Shown here in pieces: positions 1 through 8,669 of a stretch of DNA of 64,000 nt; position 1 is the stretch's first letter, and the number at the start of each line of letters is the position of its first letter. Source of the stretch: Pseudomonas sp. ISL-84 (GTDB lineage Bacteria > Bacillota > Bacilli > Bacillales > Cytobacillaceae); NCBI GenBank assembly GCA_018613035.1, contig JAGGRA010000005.1, positions 62,001 through 126,000 of the forward strand. The letters are read 5' to 3'. Below the pieces are notes generated by a model, which was not told where the DNA came from, did not search any database, and saw only the letters and a program-made list of their open reading frames with translations. The translations under genes were made by a program, and so were the position numbers.

Positions 1-5
1 CTTTT

Positions 6-73
6 GAATACAAGTTTACTTTTTTGTATGCAATTGCATTCATATTTGTATTCTTGTATGCATTTTTGTTTAC
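6..73. repeat. Phased hexamer array A (GNNTNC)
   Basis: Seven hexamers of the form GNNTNC (GAATAC, GTTTAC, GTATGC, GCATTC, GTATTC, GTATGC, GTTTAC) start at 6, 14, 26, 36, 48, 56 and 68. The spacing mostly alternates between 8 and 12 bp, so pairs repeat about every 20 bp with AT-rich filler. The array may continue left of the window. Function unknown. The same architecture recurs at 1088-1211. Confidence 0.5.
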
Positions 74-1087
74 AACCTTAATTTACAATTTTTCTTTCTG
101 AATAAGCGTTATTTTTTGAATTTAATAAGTATTTACTAGGTTCCACGTTCTACTGAATTATTAAATAAGGAGCAGATCCGAATAGGGGAATTAATTTATT
201 AATCAGATTTCTGATTAATCTTATTGCCTACTCATAAACTCGTATGAATAAATTACTAGATTGAACTCTTATGACGAATCCCCCTTCTTCCTGCTTATGC
301 GAATACAAACAAAGCTGTCCTCTTTCTTTATTGATAAGCCTATTCCATAAAAGGATCAGCCTATACCAACACCCTTTCAATATCTAGCAAATATGAGAAA
401 ACATCATTTTTTTGGCACTTGTATCAAAGGACAAGTACTCCGAACCTTCAGGCCTCATCTTTGATTTGTTTTTTCTATAATAACTTCTTAATTATTCCGG
501 AAGGCAAACCTGACATATGTCCCCTAATAAGCTAATTAGATTTAAATAAGATGGTGGGGTTAATTAGAATGATTCAGGAAGAGTACAGGTTGAAACTGGA
601 CATCGTTATATGTCGAACATTGAAAAAGCTAAAAACTTCACCTGAAGAAGCAGCATCAGTTGAAATATAAAGAGAAGGGGGGAGAGGTGTAATAAACACT
701 TCAGCAAATGACCAGTCTAACTAGGGGGGATCTATCACTCCAGCTCATATTTCGCTTCTATAATATTTCGCTTCTATATTTGTTTGGTCGCTCACTATTT
801 TTTCTTGCTTCTTATTTCCTACTAACGCTCATTTTTCATAATAGGAAATAAAAATGTGAGGACGCCTTGATTAACCGTTTTTCATAAAATATTATCTAGT
901 TTTTAAGGATAAAGAAATAGTGGAACAGATACCATTTTTTGTTTCATAAGGGCTTCCTGTTATAAATCCTGCTTAGTCTTTGCAAAGGATACTGCACAGA
1001 AAAGGCGGGAGAGCATGGGATCTTTACCTTTAAAAAATTATCTACAAAAAGACTTTATCCAACTCCAGCTACTAAATATACACTTTT
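74..1087. other. Non-coding region, nothing assigned
   Basis: About 1 kb of AT-rich sequence between the two hexamer arrays. It holds no convincing gene apart from one possible 33-codon ORF at 569-670. I see no RNA gene, insertion sequence or clear terminator in it. Confidence 0.5.
569..670 (+). CDS. Possible 33-aa small ORF
   Basis: An ATG ORF preceded by a G-rich stretch (553-559) about 9 nt upstream encodes a charged 33-residue peptide beginning MIQEEYRLKLDIVICR and ending in TAA. I do not recognise it. It could be a real small protein, a gene remnant or chance. No neighbour supports it. Confidence 0.2.
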   Translation: MIQEEYRLKLDIVICRTLKKLKTSPEEAASVEI

Positions 1088-1211
1088 GCATACGTGTATA
1101 CAAAGGCGCACACTTAGCTTTATACCAATAAGCATACGTTTTTGCACACTTGTTTACATTATTGAATACATTTGTATACATTATTGTTTACTTGCATACA
1201 GTTTTGTTTAC
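1088..1211. repeat. Phased hexamer array B (GNNTAC)
   Basis: Hexamers GCATAC, GTATAC, GCACAC, GCATAC, GCACAC, GTTTAC, GAATAC, GTATAC, GTTTAC, GCATAC and GTTTAC lie between 1088 and 1211. From 1144 onward they start at 1144, 1152, 1164, 1173, 1186, 1194 and 1206, alternating short (8-9) and long (12-13) steps, or about 20-22 bp per pair. The filler is mostly attatt-like. This repeats the design of array A over 1 kb away, which argues against chance. A degenerate minisatellite or an array of protein sites are both possible. Confidence 0.5.
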
Positions 1212-1297
1212 GGTAAAAAAACCTACTGTTATATCTCCCTTTTTACATATGTTTTTTCTTGCTTAGCACTTTATTATAGAATGAATTTATTCAAAGA

Positions 1298-1335
1298 AAA
1301 AGGACGCCCGTTTAACAATTGCCAGACGTCCTTTT
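1298..1335 (-). terminator. Terminator of the DsrE gene pair
   Basis: Inverted repeat AAAGGACG/CGTCCTTT flanks a loop just beyond the stop of the leftward DsrE gene at 1346. An A-rich tract on the plus strand gives a U-run on the transcript. Confidence 0.7.
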
Positions 1336-1345
1336 AAGAATTCAT

Positions 1346-1726
1346 TCAAAAATGCATAAATAAATCTGCGCTTTGAGCTTCATTCAAAACCCATTTAATC
1401 GGGACCTGCTCAGCAGGGTAAAGAAATTCAAAATTATCATCAATATCTAAATCCACGACATACAGCTGAACACCCATTTCTACAGCAATCCCCAGCAGGT
1501 CATGTACAGACGAAACACCAAAGTCACTGACAGCATTTGAAAGATACTCCAGACCATGTGATGGTACGGAGATATATTTTTTATCCAATAGGTTGACGCC
1601 TTTGCGTGAAAAAGCCAAAAGAACTTCTGCACCTGAAGAGGCAGCACCAACAGCAACGTTTAGAGGAGGATAAGCTGTTTCCAATTCTTCATGCATGGCG
1701 AGTACAACTACCTTCTTTTGTTTCAT
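1346..1726 (-). CDS. DsrE/DsrF-like family protein (126 aa)
   Basis: The small single-domain protein resembles the DsrE/DsrF fold: a beta strand at the N-terminus (KKVVVLAMHEE), a Gly/Ala-rich helix, and a late VDLDID segment. Family members act in sulfur-relay and persulfide handling in the cytosol. The Cys that carries sulfur in canonical DsrE is not present, so a binding or accessory role is also possible. A good ribosome site (ggaggt) precedes the ATG. It is the second gene of a leftward pair with another DsrE-like gene (gap 15 bp) and shares the CsoR/CstR-like operator upstream of that gene. The specific function is not known. Confidence 0.7.
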   Translation of the reverse strand: MKQKKVVVLAMHEELETAYPPLNVAVGAASSGAEVLLAFSRKGVNLLDKKYISVPSHGLEYLSNAVSDFGVSSVHDLLGIAVEMGVQLYVVDLDIDDNFEFLYPAEQVPIKWVLNEAQSADLFMHF

Positions 1727-1741
1727 TAAAATAACCTCCCA

Positions 1742-2089
1742 TCAGTAACTTAGCACAGCATCAGCACTGTACGCGATATCCAGAAAAGTGGCAACGCCGG
1801 CAGTTTCTGCCCCTTCTACAAGCTCTAATCCATCTGCTATTAGAACATTCATCTGGCATCCATATAAGTGAATTCCTTTATTAATAGCCTTCTGAATTAA
1901 AGCAGCAATATCAGCGTCATGCGTTCTTTCAACAATCTTCACATATCGCTTATCTAAAACCCTTGCACCATCCAAGTCAAAAAAGATCGATATATCATGA
2001 TCATTCTCTGCAAAATTGAGAGCTTCTTTTAACACAAAAGGAACATTGGAACTTAAGGAAACAAAATAGACTATTTTTTTGTTCGCCAT
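1742..2089 (-). CDS. DsrE/DsrF-like sulfur-relay family protein (115 aa)
   Basis: A DsrE-type small alpha/beta protein with an N-terminal strand (KKIVYFVSLSS) and a single Cys in IHLYGCQMN, which is the position where DsrE-family proteins carry a persulfide. I chose the ATG at 2089 because it sits 6 nt after the aagga ribosome site; the ATG at 2095 is too close. It is the first gene of the pair. Upstream at 2167-2188 is a perfect ATACCC/GGGTAT palindrome typical of CsoR/CstR repressors, so induction by reactive sulfur species is a reasonable inference. B. subtilis YrkE is a comparable DsrE protein in a CsoR-family controlled operon. Confidence 0.75.
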   Translation of the reverse strand: MANKKIVYFVSLSSNVPFVLKEALNFAENDHDISIFFDLDGARVLDKRYVKIVERTHDADIAALIQKAINKGIHLYGCQMNVLIADGLELVEGAETAGVATFLDIAYSADAVLSY

Positions 2090-2166
2090 ATTCATTCCTT
2101 CTTTCTAACTCGATTAAAATACTATTTTTTATTGTAACCATATTTTAAAAAGTTACCTTCACACTT

Positions 2167-2188
2167 ATTATACCCTATTGGGTATAAT
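2167..2188. promoter_or_regulatory. CsoR/CstR-type operator palindrome
   Basis: ATTATACCC and GGGTATAAT form a perfect 9-bp inverted repeat separated by 4 bp (tatt), about 80 bp upstream of the DsrE genes. The ATACCC-N4-GGGTAT form is the known operator type of CsoR-family repressors, including the persulfide sensor CstR. No CsoR-family gene lies within the window. Confidence 0.6.
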
Positions 2189-2443
2189 ATAAACCAGAAA
2201 AATTGATTCTTATAACCATTTTATGCTTAAAAGTTGTGAATTCACCTTTAAAAGCAAAAGGCCACGCTTCTACGAATTTCATATCACCCTATTAAAAAAG
2301 AAAGTTATCCATTTTAAAGCACAAGAGTATTAGGTATAGAAATTAAATATCGTAAAATTATGAAAATATGATAAATTAAACTATTTAATAGTAAAAAATT
2401 CCTTTAAAATAGAGATATATACAAGGGAAGGGAGAACAGCTTT
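2189..2443. other. Intergenic region, nothing assigned
   Basis: AT-rich spacer between the divergent DsrE genes and the GGDEF gene. It presumably holds both promoters. I cannot point to clear -35/-10 pairs. Confidence 0.4.
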
Positions 2444-3712
2444 ATGCACGGCTTAAGAATCTTCATTTTGTCACTTTTTTTTATCTCTATGGCCCTTGCT
2501 TTTTCCTCAAAAGGAATCATCGTCGAAAGCCCTGTATATTTAAAAGCGCTGATCATTTATTGGTTTTTTTCAAGCTTGTACCATCATTTGCGCATTCTCA
2601 GTAAAAACGGCAGTACCAGTATGGATTATGGAATCAATTACAGTTTATCGATCGGGTTATTTACCGGTCCTTTAGGTTTGTTTATATTTGAAAGCATTTA
2701 CCGATTTACCGTTTATTTTAATAAAAAGCGCACGAAGACGGCTGATCCAGATGAGTTTGTTCATACGTTTTATAATATCGGTTCCTTTGTGCTAAGCAAC
2801 TCGATTGCTTTTTACCTGTTCAGCTTTCTATATCCACTTCTCGAGCCAGTACCCTTTGGGTTTTGGATTGTTATGCTTATTCTGATAACCATCACATCCA
2901 TACTTTCGGACACCTTCTTAATCACCATTTTCACTCTATTGGGAGATATCAAAACTAAACGGGAAGCAATTGATTTTATAAAAACTAGAAGTATACTCGA
3001 TATGGGAAAAATAGCATTCACAAATGGTTTATTGCTGCTTTTCCTCCAGGAAGAAAAATGGGAAATGCTCATAAGCCTATTTTTCCTAAATTATCTAGTA
3101 AGCCGCTCATTCCTTTCAAAATCGCAAATGCTGCAAAATAAGATAGAACGGGATAAATTTGAACAAATGGCCTACACTGACTTTCTAACAGGAGTATACA
3201 ACCGCGCCTTTATGGATAAAAAAATGTCCGAGCTGAATAAGACAGATGAGCATGTTGGCATTGTGGTAGCGGATATAGATAAATTTAAAAGAATTAATGA
3301 TAGTTACAATCATGCTGTAGGCGACCATGCAATCAGGCATTTTGCCAATACATTAAAAAGCCATCTTTCCAAGGAAGATTATTTATTTCGAAGCGGCGGA
3401 GAAGAATTCACGATTTTTCTCAGAAACCGCAACTATGAGCAGAGCGTTTTATTGGTAGAGCAACTTCGCCAGGGAATTGAAAATAGCAGTTTTGAAGCTG
3501 AGTTTAAAGAGGAAAACATATCACTTTCCTATACTGCGTCATTTGGACTGTTTTTCTATAAAGTGAATGAGGAGCTTTCTATCGAAAAAGCATATGTTTA
3601 TGCAGATCAGATGCTACTGAGAGCAAAGGAATTGGGAAAAAACCGGCTATCTAGCCGTAACGCTCAATCTGAACTATATGGTCATAAAGATGCAGTACTA
3701 GCAGAGGTATAA
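2444..3712 (+). CDS. Membrane-bound diguanylate cyclase (GGDEF)
   Basis: The 422-aa protein has an N-terminal half of about six membrane helices (residues 1-230) followed by a GGDEF domain (about 245-405). The active-site loop reads RSGGEEF, an accepted variant of GGDEF, and the metal-binding VVADIDKFK and DSYNHAVGDHA motifs are present, so it should make cyclic di-GMP from two GTP. The inhibitory RxxD site that normally lies five residues before the loop is not present (SKED is seen), so product feedback at that site is unlikely. The gene stands alone with its own terminator. The membrane sensor part is not assigned to a named ligand domain. Confidence 0.9.
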   Translation: MHGLRIFILSLFFISMALAFSSKGIIVESPVYLKALIIYWFFSSLYHHLRILSKNGSTSMDYGINYSLSIGLFTGPLGLFIFESIYRFTVYFNKKRTKTADPDEFVHTFYNIGSFVLSNSIAFYLFSFLYPLLEPVPFGFWIVMLILITITSILSDTFLITIFTLLGDIKTKREAIDFIKTRSILDMGKIAFTNGLLLLFLQEEKWEMLISLFFLNYLVSRSFLSKSQMLQNKIERDKFEQMAYTDFLTGVYNRAFMDKKMSELNKTDEHVGIVVADIDKFKRINDSYNHAVGDHAIRHFANTLKSHLSKEDYLFRSGGEEFTIFLRNRNYEQSVLLVEQLRQGIENSSFEAEFKEENISLSYTASFGLFFYKVNEELSIEKAYVYADQMLLRAKELGKNRLSSRNAQSELYGHKDAVLAEV

Positions 3713-3726
3713 TAGATTCTCTAATA

Positions 3727-3750
3727 GCCGCCGGTTTGGGCGGCTTTTTT
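3727..3750 (+). terminator. Terminator of the GGDEF gene
   Basis: GCCGCC and GGCGGC form a 6-bp G+C stem around a 6-nt loop, followed by six T, 14 bp after the stop codon. Confidence 0.9.
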
Positions 3751-3889
3751 ATGGGAATAATAAGCTTGTTTTAGAAAAGCGAAAACATAATAATTATTCT
3801 GAAAAAATAAATTTCTAGATTAATTTACAGGATAATTCAATTATTCTTAGTAAAAAGTCAATAATAACCATGGTTACATAAAATTTTTT

Positions 3890-3919
3890 TTGACAATTGG
3901 AAACAACGAAAGATATTAT
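3890..3919 (+). promoter_or_regulatory. Sigma-A-like promoter of the peptide transporter
   Basis: TTGACA at 3890-3895 and TATTAT at 3914-3919 are separated by 18 bp, shortly upstream of the ribosome site and ATG at 3944. Confidence 0.5.
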
Positions 3920-3943
3920 AGAATAGCTAAAGGAGGATTATAC

Positions 3944-5437
3944 ATGACAGATAATAATAGGCAGAAAATTGTTGAAAGTGTGCCTCAAAAAGGTTTCTTT
4001 GGCCATCCTAAGGGCTTGTTCACACTTTTCTTCACTGAGTTTTGGGAACGTTTCTCTTACTATGGAATGAGAGCAATCCTTGTATTTTATATGTATTATG
4101 AAGTTTCAAAAGGCGGATTAGGCCTGGATGAAACAACTGCTCTTGCCATCATGTCGATCTACGGTTCACTAGTTTATATGTCCGGTATTATTGGCGGCTG
4201 GCTCGCGGATAGAATTTTCGGAACATCAAAAGCTGTTTTCTACGGCGGAGTGCTCATCATGCTTGGTCATATTGCACTTGCTATTCCGGGAAGCCTGGCC
4301 ATGTTCTTTGTTTCCATGGTGCTCATCGTCTTGGGTACAGGACTTCTAAAACCGAATGTATCCAGCGTTGTCGGTGAAATTTACAGTCCCGAAGACACAC
4401 GCCGTGATGCAGGTTTCAGTATTTTCTACATGGGTATTAACCTTGGCGGATTCCTTGCACCATTAATTGTCGGAACAGTTGGAATGAAATATAATTTCCA
4501 TCTAGGTTTCGGTATTGCTGCAGTAGGTATGTTTTTTGGATTATTAGTCTTTATTTTTACAAAGAAGAAAAACCTTGGATTGGCGGGGACATTTGTTTCT
4601 AACCCTCTATCCGGTGATGAAAAGAAAAAAGTCTATACCCGAATTGGCTTAGGTGCTCTAATAATTGCGATCTTGGTTGCAATTGGAATCCCTACAGGAC
4701 TTTTAACAGTAGATACTTTTATCGCACTCGTTGGTATTTTAGGTATTACCATTCCGATTGCATACTTCACCGTTATGTATCGCAGCCCGAAAACAACGGA
4801 TGTGGAACGTTCACGTATTATAGCGTACATTCCCCTATTTATTGCATCTGTGATGTTCTGGGCAATTCAGGAACAAGGTTCAACGATTTTAGCTAACTAT
4901 GCGGATAAGCGTACCCAGCTGGACTTCATGGGAATTGATATTTCGCCAGCATGGTTCCAGTCGCTTAACCCATTATTTATCATTTTCTTAGCGCCTGTAT
5001 TTGCTTGGATGTGGGTGAAGATGGGCGAACGCCAGCCTTCTGTTCCGCAAAAGTTTTCATTGGGACTATTATTTGCAGGTCTATCATTCATCGTGATCCT
5101 GGTGCCTGCTTACTTGGGCGGAACCGATTCTCTGGTAAACCCATTATGGCTTGTGCTCAGCTACTTCATTGTCGTCCTTGGTGAACTATTGCTGTCACCT
5201 GTCGGACTTTCAGCAACAACTAAATTAGCGCCTGCAGCCTTCTCAGCACAGACAATGAGCCTTTGGTTCCTATCAAACGCTGCGGCACAGGCAATCAATG
5301 CACAAATCGTTAAATTCTACACACCAGAAACTGAAATGACTTATTTTGGTGTAATCGGTGCAGCTGCAATCGTACTTTCTATCATTTTATTCCTATTGAG
5401 TCCAAAGATTCAGGTATATATGAAGGGTGTACGTTAA
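3944..5437 (+). CDS. dtpT: POT-family di-/tripeptide transporter
   Basis: A 497-aa membrane protein of the proton-dependent oligopeptide transporter (PTR2) family, which imports di- and tripeptides with protons. The family signature ERFSYYGMRAILVFYM is present near residue 30, and GGWLADRIFG follows around residue 80. The whole length is hydrophobic with about 14 membrane segments. The ATG at 3944 follows an ideal aaaggagg site, while upstream in-frame codons lie over the promoter. The gene is monocistronic, with a promoter at 3890 and a strong terminator after it. Peptide import fits the secreted protease encoded next door. Confidence 0.93.
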   Translation: MTDNNRQKIVESVPQKGFFGHPKGLFTLFFTEFWERFSYYGMRAILVFYMYYEVSKGGLGLDETTALAIMSIYGSLVYMSGIIGGWLADRIFGTSKAVFYGGVLIMLGHIALAIPGSLAMFFVSMVLIVLGTGLLKPNVSSVVGEIYSPEDTRRDAGFSIFYMGINLGGFLAPLIVGTVGMKYNFHLGFGIAAVGMFFGLLVFIFTKKKNLGLAGTFVSNPLSGDEKKKVYTRIGLGALIIAILVAIGIPTGLLTVDTFIALVGILGITIPIAYFTVMYRSPKTTDVERSRIIAYIPLFIASVMFWAIQEQGSTILANYADKRTQLDFMGIDISPAWFQSLNPLFIIFLAPVFAWMWVKMGERQPSVPQKFSLGLLFAGLSFIVILVPAYLGGTDSLVNPLWLVLSYFIVVLGELLLSPVGLSATTKLAPAAFSAQTMSLWFLSNAAAQAINAQIVKFYTPETEMTYFGVIGAAAIVLSIILFLLSPKIQVYMKGVR

Positions 5438-5455
5438 TACTCAGAAACATAGAAG

Positions 5456-5486
5456 CCAGAAGAGTGGATGCTCTTCTGGTTTTTTT
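5456..5486 (+). terminator. Terminator of dtpT
   Basis: CCAGAAGAG and CTCTTCTGG make a perfect 9-bp stem with a 6-nt loop, followed by a run of seven T. Confidence 0.95.
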
Positions 5487-5706
5487 GTGTTGTAAAAATA
5501 TTTTCTGTGCCCTGATACTTCCGAAATCATATTAGATATTTAGCCCTAAAAAAACCTCAAAATTTGGTGTATCCCCACCTAAATTTTTATCGAAATTCGA
5601 TATATTACTACTAGTTTTGTCGTATTGAATTCTTAATATTTACAATATTCAAAAATAAGACTATTATCTAACTGAATACATAGTAACAACCATAGGGGGA
5701 ATTAAG

Positions 5707-8097
5707 TTGGCCAAGAAAAACCGAGCATTAAAAGTCTTTTCCAGTATTACAGCCAGCACGATTGTAGCTACCAGTTTATTTGCCGGAAGTATCGCAGGTG
5801 GGACATCAGCACCACAGACTGTCTCTGCTGCCACCAAAGTATCCGGGCCAGTTGATTTAGGTATTGCAAACGATGAAAGATTGATTGAAATGCTTAAGAA
5901 GGAGGGCAAACTTGCTAAGGATGCAAGCCCCGCAGAAGCTGATAAGGCATTGACGAAGTATTTGAAGGCAAAGAGCCAGTTTACAAAAACAAAGGATAGT
6001 CTCCCACAAGGATTAGGTGAACCTCCTAAATCTAAAAAAACCGAATCTAATGGACTAAAGAACGGAAACGGAAATAAGTTAGGGCAAGCTAAGAAGAATA
6101 CAGTGGATCCTGTAGAGAACGAGAGCTATGACGGAGAGGTCCGTTCCGACAAGGTACTAGTATTGGCTATTGACTTCCCTGATTATGAAAAGAGTTCGAT
6201 CACTAAAGAAGAGACCGATATGTGGTATGAGGATTATACGCATGAACATTTTCAGAACATGATATTTGGAGAAAATGGATATGAAGGTCCGAATGGCGAA
6301 AATTTCATCTCCATGAAACAATATTTTGAACAACAATCCGGGGGAAGCTATACAGTGGATGGTACTGTAGCCGGCTGGTATACAGCTGATAATCCTGCAG
6401 CTTACTACGGCGGGAATTACCCGGATGAAAATGGCAGTGATGCACGTCCACGTACTCTTGTATATGAAGCACTAACAAAAGCTGGACAAGATCCAAATGT
6501 AGATTTAAGTGAGTATGATGTTTGGGATCGTGATGATTATGATGGAGATGGCGTATACAATGAGCCTGATGGAATCATTGACCACTTAATGGTTATTCAT
6601 GCCGGTGTTGGTGAAGAAGCTGGCGGAGGTTCTCTTGGGGGAGATGCTATCTGGTCTCACCGCTGGAACCTTGGCAATTTAGTTGCTGTTCCAGGCGGAT
6701 CATCTAATAGCGATCGCTTCGGTGGTCTGTTAGGTGCTTATGATTATACTATTGAACCTGAAGACGGGGCCGCAGGGGTTTTCACTCACGAATTTGGCCA
6801 TGATTTAGGGCTTCCTGACGAATATGACACTGTTTACAGTGGAGCAGGTGAAGCTGTTGCTTACTGGTCACTAATGTCGAGCGGAAGCTGGGCTGGCGAC
6901 GTTCCAGGTACTGAACCTCCTGGGATGAGTCCATATGCAAAGGAAATGCTGCAAGCTCTTCATGACGGAAACTGGTTAAGCGGGAGTACCCTAAATTATG
7001 AAGAGGATATTACTAGTGAAGGTACCACAGTTCTTCTGGATGAAGGGGTTACCAAAGGTACAAACAACGATGCTGTTAGAATTGATTTACCTGAAAAATT
7101 AAATGTAATGAATACTCCTAAAGAAGGATCCTACGAATATTATGGCGGAAAAGGAGATGAAATTGACCATAAAATGGTGACAACTTTTGACTTAACCGGG
7201 GCTACAAATGCAACTCTGGACTTCGATGCCTGGTACAATATTGAGAAAGAATGGGATTACGCAATGGTCCAAGTCTCCACAGATGGCGGAAAAACATGGG
7301 AGTCTTTATCAAGTGACAGAACCACAAGTACGCTTGACACCAACGGCTACCCTGCCATTAAAGAAAACCTCCCAGGATACACTGGTTCAAGTAATGGCTG
7401 GATTCACGAAACAATTGATTTAAGTAACTATGCAGGGCAGGAAATTCAGCTTCAATTCCGTTCTATGACAGACTGGGCCACTAATTTAGATGGGTTCTTT
7501 GCTGATAACATCAAAGTTACAGCAGATGGAAATGAAATATTCTACGACGGAGCTGAAAACGAACCTCTTTTCACTCTGGATGGCTTTGAAAAGCATGACG
7601 GTAAATATACTACAAATCATTACTACCTTCTTGAATGGAGATCCCACAACGGAGTAGATGAAGGCTTGAAAAACATCCGCCGTGGGAACAGCTTGATGTC
7701 TTATGATCCCGGTCTAGTAGTTTGGTATGTAGATGAATCATACGACAATAACTGGACTGGAGTACACCCTGGAGACGGATTCCTTGGAGTGGTTGATGCT
7801 GATCAGCATGCAAACTACTGGAGTGATAATGCTGTAGGTTCTACACGCTATCAGCTTCATGATGCTGCATTCGGACTTGAGAAGACAGAAAAAATGTCCC
7901 TGGATTATACAGACTTATTAGGAGTGACTATGAAGGATAACTTTACAAAGCGAAATCCATTATTCGATGATAGTGCTGACTACAGCAACGCTGGATTAGT
8001 TGATGCAGGCCGCAAAGTGCCTAATAACGGATTAAAATTCCGTGTCACAGGACAAAGCGATGATGGAACAGTTGGAAAGGTGTTAATCTATAAATAA
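5707..8097 (+). CDS. Secreted immune inhibitor A-type metalloprotease (M6)
   Basis: The 796-aa precursor begins with a TTG codon after a strong agggggaa site and carries a typical signal peptide (KKNRALKVFSS, hydrophobic core, cleavage near residue 40). The M6 zinc protease signature HEFGHDLGLPDEYD lies around residue 361: two His ligands, catalytic Glu and downstream Asp. A second part (about residues 480-600) contains a jelly-roll segment (EWDYAMVQVSTDGG, DWATNLDGFFADNI) and a C-terminal region typical of InhA. InhA enzymes of the B. cereus group degrade host and self proteins outside the cell. Length agrees with the family (about 795). Single gene with its own terminator. Confidence 0.93.
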   Translation: MAKKNRALKVFSSITASTIVATSLFAGSIAGGTSAPQTVSAATKVSGPVDLGIANDERLIEMLKKEGKLAKDASPAEADKALTKYLKAKSQFTKTKDSLPQGLGEPPKSKKTESNGLKNGNGNKLGQAKKNTVDPVENESYDGEVRSDKVLVLAIDFPDYEKSSITKEETDMWYEDYTHEHFQNMIFGENGYEGPNGENFISMKQYFEQQSGGSYTVDGTVAGWYTADNPAAYYGGNYPDENGSDARPRTLVYEALTKAGQDPNVDLSEYDVWDRDDYDGDGVYNEPDGIIDHLMVIHAGVGEEAGGGSLGGDAIWSHRWNLGNLVAVPGGSSNSDRFGGLLGAYDYTIEPEDGAAGVFTHEFGHDLGLPDEYDTVYSGAGEAVAYWSLMSSGSWAGDVPGTEPPGMSPYAKEMLQALHDGNWLSGSTLNYEEDITSEGTTVLLDEGVTKGTNNDAVRIDLPEKLNVMNTPKEGSYEYYGGKGDEIDHKMVTTFDLTGATNATLDFDAWYNIEKEWDYAMVQVSTDGGKTWESLSSDRTTSTLDTNGYPAIKENLPGYTGSSNGWIHETIDLSNYAGQEIQLQFRSMTDWATNLDGFFADNIKVTADGNEIFYDGAENEPLFTLDGFEKHDGKYTTNHYYLLEWRSHNGVDEGLKNIRRGNSLMSYDPGLVVWYVDESYDNNWTGVHPGDGFLGVVDADQHANYWSDNAVGSTRYQLHDAAFGLEKTEKMSLDYTDLLGVTMKDNFTKRNPLFDDSADYSNAGLVDAGRKVPNNGLKFRVTGQSDDGTVGKVLIYK

Positions 8098-8101
8098 ATA
8101 T

Positions 8102-8144
8102 GATAAACCCTGCCTTTAGTTTATAAGGCAGGGTTTATCCTTTT
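8102..8144. terminator. Bidirectional terminator
   Basis: A perfect 13-bp inverted repeat (8102-8114 with 8127-8139), followed by a T-rich run, separates the convergent protease and cupin genes. Confidence 0.9.
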
Positions 8145-8643
8145 ACTTTCTCCACTTCCCCAGCAAAGGCCCATCTTCCCCATAAACAGGATCAAAATCC
8201 GGAACCGGTACATTCCGGATTTCCGCAAGGGCTTTTACCCGTTCTTCTGGATCACTTTTATACATATTCGGGCTTCTTCCATCCGGATAAGCACCGACAA
8301 CTTCGAAATCAGCACTGCTTTCCAGCTTCTTATGGCCTGTCCCTGCCGGAAGCACAATCACATCGCCCTTATGCAGTTCAAAATGCTTTCCCTTACCGCC
8401 TCCAATCAGAACCGTTGCATTTCCTGCTTTTACGCCTAAAACCTCATGCGTATTGGTGTGATAATGATGATATTCATACACTCCGCCAGTCCAGCTCCCA
8501 GTCCAATTATGGCGGTTAAATGTGGTCTCAATATCAGCCGGATGATTTTTGAACACACCTTTATAAACGATGACTGGCAATGTCGGGTTATTTGGCAGTA
8601 GTCCGTCATCTTTTAGCATAAATGTTTGTACTTCCTGGTTCAT
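8143..8643 (-). CDS. yjlB: YjlB-like cupin protein
   Basis: The 166-aa single-domain cupin has a metal-binding His cluster (YEYHHYHTNTHEVLGV, around residues 57-72) and the second cupin motif HKGDVIVLPAGTGHKKL near residue 108. It matches B. subtilis YjlB in length and overall sequence style. The substrate is unknown. Cupins of this type bind a divalent metal and small sugars or acids in the cytosol. It is followed 26 bp upstream by the metalloprotease-like ypfJ gene on the same strand, and the two may be co-transcribed. Confidence 0.85.
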   Translation of the reverse strand: MNQEVQTFMLKDDGLLPNNPTLPVIVYKGVFKNHPADIETTFNRHNWTGSWTGGVYEYHHYHTNTHEVLGVKAGNATVLIGGGKGKHFELHKGDVIVLPAGTGHKKLESSADFEVVGAYPDGRSPNMYKSDPEERVKALAEIRNVPVPDFDPVYGEDGPLLGKWRK

Positions 8644-8669
8644 AGGGTATTACCTTCATCCCGGCTATA

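Noticed and set aside
1086-1337. An 83-codon open frame on the plus strand
   Set aside because: It runs through the phased hexamer array and into a terminator, has no ribosome site and looks like low-complexity translation of AT-rich repeats.
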